A DNA stretch of 64,000 nucleotides from DATKEJ01 sp963768715. Its GTDB lineage: Bacteria; Bacteroidota; Rhodothermia; Rhodothermales; DATKEJ01. A model generated the notes under the pieces. That model saw nothing but the letters and a program-made list of their open reading frames with translations. It was not told the origin of the DNA and did no database searches. Made by a program: the position numbers and the translations under genes. Positions 44,622-52,960 of this stretch are shown here, piece after piece. Location: positions 1-64,000 of the forward strand of contig CAVYJC010000010.1 of assembly GCA_963768715.1 (NCBI GenBank). Direction: 5' to 3'. Each line of letters starts with the position of its first letter. Position 1 is the first letter of the stretch.

Positions 44622-45866
44622 CTACCTGGGAAGGAGCGGCGCGAACATACTGCGTTTCCTTTTAGGGGGCAGTTTGGCATGGACGGTCCTTGCGGCAAGG
44701 AGTCCAAACAAGAACCAGGTGTTCTTCGTGTGCTCCCAGGTCATGAAGTTGACGCCGACGAACCAGGTCATGAACGAGAAAGCCCATAGGTACTTCTCGT
44801 CTCTCTCCAGAAAGCGGATCTTCGAAACGAGCAGCCAGATTATGATCAGGAACAGGGAAAAACCAATCACTCCCTGTTCGACGAGAACCGAAATGAACAC
44901 GTTGTGCGCGACGTAACGCTCCCCGTAGAGCGGCTCCACGCCGGCGACATAGGCCGCCGCGCCAACCCCGACGACGGCAACTTCAGGGTTGTTGACAAAT
45001 TCATTGAAGCCCTGCTTCCAGATAACCGTACGAATGTTCGGGCCTTCCAGCTCGCCATAGTAGGTCTTGGGCACGTTCGCAGGCGCCAGTTCCTCAATCT
45101 TGGCCAACCGGTTCCATACGTTTTGAGGTGTCATTGCAAGAGCGACGACAACGCCGAAAACAAGAAACCCCACTGACGCAATCTTTCTTGCTCCGGTCAG
45201 ACGATGAAGGCTGAACGGAATGATCAAGGCCGCAACCGCGAGCGATAGAAATCCACCCCTGGAACCCGTCAGGATGACTCCCAGGCCACCACCGGCAATC
45301 AGACCCCATCCCAGTAAAACCTCCCAGCGCTTCCGATTGCTCATGACCAGATACCACGCCATCGGAATGGCCAGCGCCAGCGCCAGCGCATATTCGTTCG
45401 GGTTGTTACCGAACGCGGTGTATCGATCTTCGAAATACCCCGAGTAATACGTCAGCCCCATCGCCTTGCGCCTGAGTAGCTCAACAATCGAAATACCCGA
45501 CCCGATGACATAGGCAGTGACGAAGCCATGCACCTCCTCTCGCGTCGTAGCAAACTGACAGAAAATGAGCACCATCAGGAGTAGCTGGATGCTCGTCAGC
45601 AACCGGGCCAACGTGGCAGGCTGGTCTTGACTCCATAGGAAGCTCAGTCCACCCCAGGCGAAGTATATAGCCATGATTCCATGCGTGACCGAGAAAGACC
45701 GCAACCGCCCTTCTTGGATCACAGCCACGAACGCGACCAAACCGGCCGCGAGACCGATCAACCGGCTGACGGTGCCGGCAACTTCGACAAAAATCGAAGC
45801 CGCCAACTCTTGAAGTGGGATTGACACCGCAAAGAACCATACGAAACCGTAGGCTATCTTCCGCAT
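44622..45866 (-). CDS. O-antigen ligase family membrane protein
   Basis: 414 residues with about ten to twelve membrane helices and one large periplasmic loop (about 245-310). The Wzy_C pattern appears in LTGSRGGFLSLAVA and later VGVGAAAYVAG...ERYVAHNVFISVLVEQG. The family joins polysaccharide to lipid A or polymerises O units. It is the first gene of the leftward group and is divergent from the GT2 gene, with 196 bases between chosen starts. Confidence 0.88.
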   Translation of the reverse strand: MRKIAYGFVWFFAVSIPLQELAASIFVEVAGTVSRLIGLAAGLVAFVAVIQEGRLRSFSVTHGIMAIYFAWGGLSFLWSQDQPATLARLLTSIQLLLMVLIFCQFATTREEVHGFVTAYVIGSGISIVELLRRKAMGLTYYSGYFEDRYTAFGNNPNEYALALALAIPMAWYLVMSNRKRWEVLLGWGLIAGGGLGVILTGSRGGFLSLAVAALIIPFSLHRLTGARKIASVGFLVFGVVVALAMTPQNVWNRLAKIEELAPANVPKTYYGELEGPNIRTVIWKQGFNEFVNNPEVAVVGVGAAAYVAGVEPLYGERYVAHNVFISVLVEQGVIGFSLFLIIIWLLVSKIRFLERDEKYLWAFSFMTWFVGVNFMTWEHTKNTWFLFGLLAARTVHAKLPPKRKRSMFAPLLPR

Positions 45867-46062
45867 TAATAAATAATTATGGGGATGTGGTCATCATCGG
45901 CCCGACTCATGACCGGCGCAGTAGAGATGACAATGTAGCTCGGGTATGGACATAACTCAACCTCGGACGCTCGAACTCAAAATCGGTTCTTGTAGGAACA
46001 AATAACCCGTGACCGTATTGACGACGACGTCCCCGTCAGCAAGCCTCAATACCGCGCGCAGT

Positions 46063-47139
46063 ATGGCGTATCGACCTCTGGTATCGATCATCACGCCGAC
46101 ATTTAATCATGCGGACTACATCGGTCCCTGCATCGATTCCGTGCTGGCGCAGACATATCCCAATTGGGAGCTGTTGATCGTTAATGACGGCAGCACGGAT
46201 GACACCGGCAGCGTCGCCGATCGTTATGCCCGCGCGGACCCGCGAATTCGCGTATTTCATCAGGACAATGTGGGTGTGTTTCGGCTGAACGAGACGTACA
46301 ATCGCGCTCTTGCCGAAGCCGGTGGCAGCCTGACCGGCATTCTCGAGGGCGACGATCTCTGGCTTCCCGAAAAACTCCAGCTGCAGGTAGACGCACTCGC
46401 TTCCAAGCCTGAGACCGCGCTTTGCTGGAGTCGAGCCATGATCGTCGGCGACGGACTCGAAGGCATACGGACCACTGATTCCGACATCGATCACCTGCCC
46501 ACATCCTGGCGGAGCAACAATCCCGTCGGGTCCGCTCTCAACGGACTCTATCTCTCGAATTTCATCCCGGCGGCATCGATCCTCGCACGCACGGACGTTC
46601 TCCGCAAGATCGGAGGCTTTCTCCAGCGGGAGGGTCTCCCTCTCGTCGATTACCCGACGCTGCTCGCACTGGCCTCGGAAGGAACGTTCGTTTTCGTCGA
46701 CGAGGTCCTGGTTAAGTGGAGGTGGCACGCGAACCAGGTGACGCGCATCTTCCATACCGACATTATCGAACGCGTCAGGGACACGGCTCTCGCGCATTAC
46801 GCCCAACTGTCGGAACGGGAGCGAGCACACGTCACCGTGACTGAGCGGCAGATCAAGAGCCGCTACCGATGCGAGGTACACCGTGCCTACGTCCAGTCGG
46901 GACGCTATAAGCTCGTTCAGCAGCGGTTCTCGGAAGCCAGACGCGATTTTACGAGCGCGCTGTGTTACCGTGGATTAGCTCGCCCCGCTCTGCGACTCCA
47001 GGCTCTGGCCGGGATCGGTTCGAGTATTCTGAAAATGGACCTCGAATGGATTGCCAGATTGCTCGGAAAAACAGACCTTTCATGGAGGCGCGCGGCTTCA
47101 GACACCGATACGAAGACGCCGCATGGAGTATCGTCTTGA
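46063..47139 (+). CDS. glycosyltransferase family 2
   Basis: About 358 residues. The GT-A domain opens PLVSIITPTFNHADYIG. VNDGSTDDTG and the metal-binding ILEGDDLW follow, typical of GT2. The C-terminal 150 residues are helical and amphipathic. An upstream GTG at 46009 adds 18 low-complexity residues and cannot be excluded. It transfers a sugar to a growing surface glycan and is part of the polysaccharide cluster. The HU-fusion gene starts 10 bases later. Confidence 0.9.
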   Translation: MAYRPLVSIITPTFNHADYIGPCIDSVLAQTYPNWELLIVNDGSTDDTGSVADRYARADPRIRVFHQDNVGVFRLNETYNRALAEAGGSLTGILEGDDLWLPEKLQLQVDALASKPETALCWSRAMIVGDGLEGIRTTDSDIDHLPTSWRSNNPVGSALNGLYLSNFIPAASILARTDVLRKIGGFLQREGLPLVDYPTLLALASEGTFVFVDEVLVKWRWHANQVTRIFHTDIIERVRDTALAHYAQLSERERAHVTVTERQIKSRYRCEVHRAYVQSGRYKLVQQRFSEARRDFTSALCYRGLARPALRLQALAGIGSSILKMDLEWIARLLGKTDLSWRRAASDTDTKTPHGVSS

Positions 47140-47149
47140 GGATTGACCT

Positions 47150-48703
47150 ATGGATGACATTAGTTCGTTTGGACCGTCTGGTGTGGTAGCCGTCGGATTG
47201 AAAGATGACGACGTTGAGCAGCTTCAGGAGGAGTGTTCAGCCCGCCGATACAGACTCGTCGTCGCCGCTCGGCGGTCGGATCTGCCGCTGTCCCTCCAGG
47301 GTGATTTCGCCATCGTCAACACGCTTCTTCCAGATGGAGACGGGCGAAGACTCGCCACCGATTTCGCCAGAGCGGGCGCGCGCGTTCTCCTCGTTGACAA
47401 TGCCGGCAGCGTTCCGCTCTTCGATGCGTGGAGTCATGGAGCAACCACGCCCGAACCCTCCGACAGTCCCGCCGACTGGCTCGACGACCTGGCCAGAATA
47501 GAGCAGGTCGAAGCCGTATCGCGCGCCGGTCGACTCATGGAGCCTCTCCGACTCTCCGATGCCGTCGATTCGGCGGCCTCGTTTTCGAGATCCAGCGGCG
47601 TGCCGGTCTCGTTCATTCGCATCCGACCGCGCGGAGCCGATCGATCAGGGATCGACGAAGTGCTCGATCGACTCACGAGCGTCGTCGGGATGACGACGGT
47701 CTTCTACGATGCCCCGACAGGAGAACGCATTGCACTGGTCGTCAATGGGGACCGCCGCCGCCTGGCAAAGCTGCTCGACGGTCCGGACCTGGAAGCCCAG
47801 GTCGACGCATCTGTTGTGGAGGTCTCCCCCGAAGACGATCTGGCCGCACTCGTCGGCAGGAGCCTTTTGAACCGGCGAAAGTCGAGTGAAACAGAGCATC
47901 GGACGAAGGTGCTCCTGGCGCTTGCCGCAGGACACGAAAAGACTACCGAGACGATTCGGATGGCCCTCCACCGAATGGACTTCTCACCCCTGCTCCTCGA
48001 TGCCGGGTTCAGCTTCGAGGATGGACGATCAAACCGGCCGGCCGCCCTCGTCATCGATGCGCGTCAAACCCAGAGCAGCGTGCTCGGGCTCTTGGAGCAG
48101 GCCCTTTCCCAAATCCCACCGATACCGGTTCTCGTGGTTAGCGACGAGGAGAACGTAGATGCTCTCGACACGGCTATGCAGGCTGGCGCGTCGGATTTTC
48201 TGACCTGGCCGTTTCAGGCCGGGGACGTCCAGGCAGCCCTCGCACGGGTCATGGTGGTTGCTGCAGAAGCATTTATGCCTCGTCCTGCGGCCGCTCGTGA
48301 AGATGAAGGGTCTTCCGTGGTCGAGGTCGACGCTGCAGTCGAAACGGTCGACGTGGACGAGGAACCAGCCTCGGATCTCCCCCCCGAGACGGTGTCGCAA
48401 CTGGAGCCGCAGACCGAGACCGTTTCCGAAACGGATCCGCAACCGGAGCCCGAGACCCAGACTTCTCTGGAGTCGGAGGCCGCACAACAGGAGAAGGCCG
48501 ACAGGGTGTTCGCGACGGCGTTGGTTGAATGCCTGACCGGCGGCGGGCCCGTTGCGCTGAAAGGAGTCGGCATCATGAGTGTCACGCACGAAACCAGTCG
48601 CATCGTGCACGACAAGCTGGGACGAACCATCGTTGAGCCCCCACATCGCCGCCTCTCTTTCGTTCAGGAAGACGTCTCCGATTCCGACAGGCCGACAGAT
48701 TAA
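47150..48703 (+). CDS. receiver-like/HU-like fusion protein
   Basis: 517 residues. Residues 1-115 and about 250-375 resemble degenerate receiver domains (VVAVGLKDDD...; PAALVIDARQ, PIPVLVVSDEENVD, GASDFLTWPF), apparently without the normal phosphorylation pocket. Residues about 130-235 look like an eroded GGDEF domain. A Glu/Pro/Gln-rich linker (386-450) leads to an HU-like DNA- or glycan-binding domain (452-506; ALKGVGIMSV, IVEPPHRRLSF). Such domains usually contact DNA or peptidoglycan (HU-CCDC81). No sensor kinase is nearby. It follows the GT2 gene by 10 bases. Confidence 0.7.
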   Translation: MDDISSFGPSGVVAVGLKDDDVEQLQEECSARRYRLVVAARRSDLPLSLQGDFAIVNTLLPDGDGRRLATDFARAGARVLLVDNAGSVPLFDAWSHGATTPEPSDSPADWLDDLARIEQVEAVSRAGRLMEPLRLSDAVDSAASFSRSSGVPVSFIRIRPRGADRSGIDEVLDRLTSVVGMTTVFYDAPTGERIALVVNGDRRRLAKLLDGPDLEAQVDASVVEVSPEDDLAALVGRSLLNRRKSSETEHRTKVLLALAAGHEKTTETIRMALHRMDFSPLLLDAGFSFEDGRSNRPAALVIDARQTQSSVLGLLEQALSQIPPIPVLVVSDEENVDALDTAMQAGASDFLTWPFQAGDVQAALARVMVVAAEAFMPRPAAAREDEGSSVVEVDAAVETVDVDEEPASDLPPETVSQLEPQTETVSETDPQPEPETQTSLESEAAQQEKADRVFATALVECLTGGGPVALKGVGIMSVTHETSRIVHDKLGRTIVEPPHRRLSFVQEDVSDSDRPTD

Positions 48704-48838
48704 TCGACTTCCGGAGTTGAAAAATCTTCGCCCTGTAGTGTTTGTGACGTCGCCGTAATCCTATTTTCGACGTACGGGGTCTTCGTTCAGACACCGAGTT
48801 TGAATTAGCAAACCTTCCGTAGAAGATTGCAGCAACCG

Positions 48839-49021
48839 ATGGATTCGACGAGATTCAATCACAGCGGCATGCTCCTCGCGCCCGGAGAAGAAGACTGGAG
48901 CGATGAGGTATTTGAAGAAGAGGAGTTCGACGACGAGGGAGACGTCTTCGAAGATGAGTGGGATGACGAAGGGGACGCCGACGAAGACTGGGAAGAGTCG
49001 GACGACGCTTGGGGCATTTAG
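48839..49021 (+). CDS. very acidic small protein
   Basis: 60 residues, 28 of them Asp or Glu. Trp residues are spaced through the acid run (EEDWSDE, DEWDDE, DEDWEES, DDAWGI). It has a regular ATG and no overlap with a long gene. The composition resembles small acidic decoys or chaperone tails, but no family is recognised. It may be a real gene or a chance open frame in a purine-rich stretch; the Trp pattern favours a gene. Confidence 0.5.
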   Translation: MDSTRFNHSGMLLAPGEEDWSDEVFEEEEFDDEGDVFEDEWDDEGDADEDWEESDDAWGI

Positions 49022-49057
49022 TCCCACCGTTTGGGCGTAGCGTTCCCGGGTCCGGTT

Positions 49058-50248
49058 TTACTCTGACGCTGCGGCCCCTCGTCGCAGCGCGAGGAATGCC
49101 ATCAGGCCCGGCGCAATCCGAAGTGCCTCTTCATCGATCGTGAATCGCGGCGTGTGTACGCGATGCACGATCCCTTGGCGCGCATTGCCCGTTCCCAACC
49201 GATAGAACACCCCGGGAATCTCGTGAGAGTAGTATGCGAAGTCCTCACTCGCATACCATGGATCGAGATCTACTACGTTCTCTTCCCCGACAAAAGCCGC
49301 AGCAGCCTCTCGAAACCAGGAAGTCTCGGTTTCGTCGTTCACAAGTACCGGATAACCGACTCGTATCTCGACCTCGCACCGGGCGCCGTGAGCGGCCGCG
49401 ACATGCGTGGCGATCTCTTCGATCAGCTTGTGAGCACGCTTCCGCCAGGCCTCGTCCATCGTTCGAAGCGTACCCTCGAGTCTGACAGAGGCGGGAATGA
49501 CGTTGGTCGCACCATCCGCAATGAATCTTCCAATTGACAGAATTGTGGGAATGCCGGGCGGACTCTTTCGGCTGGCGACCGTCTGCAAAGCGGTGACAAG
49601 TTCGGCGGCTACCACGACGGCATCCGCCTGGAGCGAATGGGGTTCGGCTGCGTGTCCTCCTTCCCCGATCACTGTGAAATAGAGCTCATCGGCCGAAGCC
49701 ATGTAGGGTCCGGATCTTACTCCGATCGTCCCCGCCTCGAGCCTTGGCGTCACGTGCTGGCCGAGGACCGAGGTCGCCCCTTCGAGGCAGCCCTCCTCAA
49801 TCATCGGCTTGGCCCCTCCCGGAAGCTTCTCCTCACTGGGCTGAAACAGCATGCGCACGCTGCCGTGGATTTCATCCCGCATCCGGGAAAGAATCATGGC
49901 TGTGCCCAACAATGACGAGGTATGCGCATCGTGCCCGCATGCATGCATCTTGCCCGGATTCTGCGAAACAAAGTCGAACGTGTTCTCCTCAAGAATTGGA
50001 AGCGCGTCCATATCCGCTCGAAGGACGATCGTGGGTCCGGGCCGCCCACCCTCGATCTCCGCAATGACGCCGGTCTTGGCAACGCCGGTTCGGATCGAAA
50101 CACCGTCAATTTTCCCCAGTGTTTCCGCAACGAGAGCCGAGGTCCTGAACTCCTCGTAGGCCAGTTCGGGGTCGGAGTGAATTTGGCGCCTCAGCGCAAC
50201 GACCGCGCTGAAAACATCGGCGCCGATCGACTTGATGCGATCAATCAT
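49058..50248 (-). CDS. M20 family amidohydrolase
   Basis: 396 residues. Metal-binding and catalytic segments: RADMDALPI, MHACGHDAHTSSLLG, LFQPSEE, and the late YASEDFAYYSHEIPGVFYRLG. The family hydrolyses N-acyl amino acids and conjugates such as indole-acetyl amino acids. The exact substrate is unknown. I chose the ATG at 50248. A TTG at 50263 overlaps the stop of the DUF58 gene and is a possible alternative. Confidence 0.92.
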   Translation of the reverse strand: MIDRIKSIGADVFSAVVALRRQIHSDPELAYEEFRTSALVAETLGKIDGVSIRTGVAKTGVIAEIEGGRPGPTIVLRADMDALPILEENTFDFVSQNPGKMHACGHDAHTSSLLGTAMILSRMRDEIHGSVRMLFQPSEEKLPGGAKPMIEEGCLEGATSVLGQHVTPRLEAGTIGVRSGPYMASADELYFTVIGEGGHAAEPHSLQADAVVVAAELVTALQTVASRKSPPGIPTILSIGRFIADGATNVIPASVRLEGTLRTMDEAWRKRAHKLIEEIATHVAAAHGARCEVEIRVGYPVLVNDETETSWFREAAAAFVGEENVVDLDPWYASEDFAYYSHEIPGVFYRLGTGNARQGIVHRVHTPRFTIDEEALRIAPGLMAFLALRRGAAASE

Positions 50249-50259
50249 GTTTAGTGGCG

Positions 50260-51195
50260 TCAAGACAAAAGACGGCGTTTGTTGAGATAGCCCATCAGGG
50301 CGCGATCGTAAGGCTGCCCCGAATCGAGTTCCTCGAAGTCAATACGCGCTTCGAGGCAGCTGCGGCGAAACCGCTCGGCAAAGGCTTTGACTGCATCCTG
50401 ATACTGCTCACGAATCTGGGCAGGATGGATCGAAATCTCCTCTCCGGTCTCCATATCGCGAAACAGAAGCGGATGATCGGGAAAGTTGAATCGTCTCTCC
50501 GTTTCACTTTCCAGAATGTGAAACACGAGGACTTCATGACCGCGGTGGCGAAGGTGCTTGAGCGCGCGCAGCAATTCGTCGTGCGCGGAGATATTCTCGA
50601 ACAGATCCGTCATGATGATCACGAGCGAGCGTCGAGAAATGCGCTCGGCCACCTCGTGCAGGGCACGCGCCGCAGCCGTGCGTCCCGTCCTTCCGGACTC
50701 ATTTTCAGCGAAACGGGCAAGCTGCGCCAGAAGCGTACGCAAGTATGCCCGTGTCGACTTCGGCGGCATGATGGTGTGAACCGTATCGTCAAACGCGATC
50801 AGGCCCGTGGCGTCCCTCTGTTTGAGCATCAGATAGTGAAGGCCCGCGGCGAGGTACGAAGCGTAGGTCAGCTTCGACATCTTCCCGGCATGGGCATACC
50901 GCATCGAGGCCGAGGTATCGAGAACGACGTAGTGGCGGAGGTTCGTCTCCTCTTCGTACTGCTTCAGGTAGTATCGATCGGTTTTCCCGAATACCTTCCA
51001 GTCGACATGCTTGTACTCGTCGCCGGGGTTGTAGGGTCGGTGCTCGGCGAACTCAACCGAAAATCCGTGATAGGGGCTCTTATGCAAGCCGGTGATAAAA
51101 CCCTCCACGATCAGCCTTGCGCGCAGCTCCATATTCTTGAGCTCCGACAGTGCCTGGGGATCGAGATAGCGGGTTTCTTTCGAGGGTTCAGCCAT
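50260..51195 (-). CDS. DUF58 domain protein
   Basis: 311 residues. The DUF58 signature YNPGDEYKHVDWKVFGKTDR is present, followed by a vWA-like fold with the metal site DTSASM. It lacks membrane helices. In most genomes DUF58 genes lie beside a MoxR ATPase, which loads metals or assembles complexes. Here none is present, which leaves its partner unknown. It is just upstream of the M20 gene on the same strand. Confidence 0.9.
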   Translation of the reverse strand: MAEPSKETRYLDPQALSELKNMELRARLIVEGFITGLHKSPYHGFSVEFAEHRPYNPGDEYKHVDWKVFGKTDRYYLKQYEEETNLRHYVVLDTSASMRYAHAGKMSKLTYASYLAAGLHYLMLKQRDATGLIAFDDTVHTIMPPKSTRAYLRTLLAQLARFAENESGRTGRTAAARALHEVAERISRRSLVIIMTDLFENISAHDELLRALKHLRHRGHEVLVFHILESETERRFNFPDHPLLFRDMETGEEISIHPAQIREQYQDAVKAFAERFRRSCLEARIDFEELDSGQPYDRALMGYLNKRRLLS

Positions 51196-51289
51196 ATAGA
51201 AGGAGTCGGTCGCTTTGTATCGTCGGGCGGGTATGAGATGTTCCGTCGATACGCGTTTCTGAAACGTACGTTATTCTTACCTTCTCATC

Positions 51290-51895
51290 ATGGACACCAG
51301 AGAGATGGTTAAGGCCCGGTTGATGAACGCGGCCGACCTGGATCGGACCTTGAACCGAATGGCCCGGCAGATTGTCGAGTACCTCGACCCGAGCAGTGAC
51401 GCTGACACGCTTGGGCTCATCGGTTTACAAAGTCGGGGGATTGTTCTGGCCGCTCGCTTGCGGGCAAAGATCGACCAGGTGGAGGGCATTCGACTGCCTC
51501 TTGGGGTCCTCGACACCACCCTTTACCGAGACGACTACCGAATTCGCGCGCACCGTCCCACCGTACGGTCCACCGATGTGCCTTTCGACGTAACGGATCG
51601 GCACGTCGTGCTCGTCGATGACGTGCTTTTTACCGGTCGAACCCTCCGGGCAGCCCTCGACGCATTGTTGGATCTCGGCAGACCCGCCTCTGTTCGCTTT
51701 CTTGTCTTGATCGATCGCGGTCACCGGGAAATTCCGGTTTGCGCCGACTTCATAGGTCGATTCGTACCCACGAGTCAGGGTGAGGCGGTTCGCGTTCGCC
51801 TCGCCGAGCAAGACGAAGAAGATGGTGTCTGGCTTATCACGACGGATTCGGATCGCACTGAAACCAACGGGAAACTTCGTGGAGGAATCGACTAG
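51290..51895 (+). CDS. pyrR: bifunctional PyrR regulator/uracil phosphoribosyltransferase
   Basis: 201 residues. The PRPP-binding loop VVLVDDVLFTGRTLRAAL is diagnostic. LDTTLYRDDY and IGLQSRGIVLA are typical of PyrR. PyrR binds pyrimidine mRNA to cause attenuation and can also act as a UPRTase. The 94 bases upstream show no convincing PyrR-binding hairpin or terminator. It is directly followed by pyrB, so the two form a pyrimidine operon. Confidence 0.92.
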   Translation: MDTREMVKARLMNAADLDRTLNRMARQIVEYLDPSSDADTLGLIGLQSRGIVLAARLRAKIDQVEGIRLPLGVLDTTLYRDDYRIRAHRPTVRSTDVPFDVTDRHVVLVDDVLFTGRTLRAALDALLDLGRPASVRFLVLIDRGHREIPVCADFIGRFVPTSQGEAVRVRLAEQDEEDGVWLITTDSDRTETNGKLRGGID

Positions 51896-51929
51896 TACGC
51901 CAGCTTCGGCGTCTCTTTCGACGGAAGAC

Positions 51930-52895
51930 ATGTGGACCGAATCTCCGGGCGGCCTCCGGCACCGTCATTTGCTTGGACTCGCCACATACGACGCCGACGA
52001 AATCAAACTCATCCTGGAGACGGCGCGGGAATTCAGATCTGTGCTCGAACGACCGATCCGACGCGTGCCGTCCCTTCGGGGAATCACTGTTGTGAATCTC
52101 TTTTTTGAGGCTTCCACAAGAACCAGAATCTCTTTCGAGCTGGCCGAGAAGCGGTTGTCCGCGGACACGGTCAACTTTTCCAGCTCCGGTTCCTCTGTCA
52201 GCAAGGGCGAGACCCTGAAAGACACGGCAAGGAACATCGAGGCGATGAAAATCGATCTCGTCGTCCTTCGACATCGATCCGCCGGAGCACCGCACTTCCT
52301 GAGCCGGTGCATCGATGCCGTCGTCATCAACGCCGGCGACGGTGCGCACGAGCATCCCACGCAGGCGCTGCTCGATCTGCTCACGATCTCTGATCATTTC
52401 CCCAACCTTCGGGGGCTGAACGTCTCCATCATCGGAGACATCACACACTCCCGCGTGGCACGATCCAATCTCTATGCCCTGAAGGCTGTCGGCGCCAACG
52501 TTACGGTTTGCGCCCCTCCGACGTTGCTTCCGATCGACATGCAGCAATACGGATGCAGGGTGACGCATCGGCTCGAAGAGGCACTCGAAGGCTGTGACGT
52601 CGCTATGGCCCTGCGGCAGCAGCTCGAGCGTCAAGAGAGTGGCTTCGTGCCGAGCATTCGCGAGTACCACGAGCAGTTTGGCATCAAGATGTCGCATCTC
52701 GACAGGTTCCCGGATCTGCGTATCATGCACCCAGGTCCCGTGAACCGCGGCGTCGAGCTTGCGAGCGAGGTGGTCGATCACGAGCGCGCGATCATCCTGA
52801 ATCAGGTCACGAACGGCGTCGCCGTCCGCATGGCCGTCCTGTATTTGCTGGGAGGTCGGTCAGCGTCACCCGAGCCGCGAGACGGCGGCGTTTGA
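51930..52895 (+). CDS. pyrB: aspartate carbamoyltransferase catalytic subunit
   Basis: 321 residues. Carbamoyl-phosphate loop FFEASTRTRISFELAEKRL, then HEHPTQALLDLLTI, IIGDITHSRVARSNL and HPGPVNRGVEL, all as expected. It catalyses the first committed step of pyrimidine synthesis. I chose the ATG 34 bases after pyrR. A GTG at 51879, inside pyrR, would add 17 residues and is possible. No pyrI or pyrC is beside it. Confidence 0.95.
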   Translation: MWTESPGGLRHRHLLGLATYDADEIKLILETAREFRSVLERPIRRVPSLRGITVVNLFFEASTRTRISFELAEKRLSADTVNFSSSGSSVSKGETLKDTARNIEAMKIDLVVLRHRSAGAPHFLSRCIDAVVINAGDGAHEHPTQALLDLLTISDHFPNLRGLNVSIIGDITHSRVARSNLYALKAVGANVTVCAPPTLLPIDMQQYGCRVTHRLEEALEGCDVAMALRQQLERQESGFVPSIREYHEQFGIKMSHLDRFPDLRIMHPGPVNRGVELASEVVDHERAIILNQVTNGVAVRMAVLYLLGGRSASPEPRDGGV

Positions 52896-52920
52896 CTTGG
52901 CCGTTCGGAAGAGATATTTT
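52892..52920 (+). promoter_or_regulatory. putative promoter for the LamG/T9SS gene
   Basis: TTGACT (52892-52897), a 17-base spacer and TATTTT (52915-52920), overlapping the pyrB stop. It lies about 40 bases before the TTG start of the next gene. The match is to the general sigma-70 pattern; the TTTG/TAnnTTTG pattern of Bacteroidota also fits with one mismatch. Confidence 0.45.
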
Positions 52921-52960
52921 GGGGTCCCTCTCACAAAAACCTATCTGAAAACGCCCCGCA

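Noticed and set aside
51196..51289. PyrR attenuator upstream of pyrR
   Set aside because: No convincing hairpin, T run or PyrR-binding loop was found.
51837..52781. 314-residue frame antisense to pyrB
   Set aside because: Shadow of pyrB with unnatural composition.
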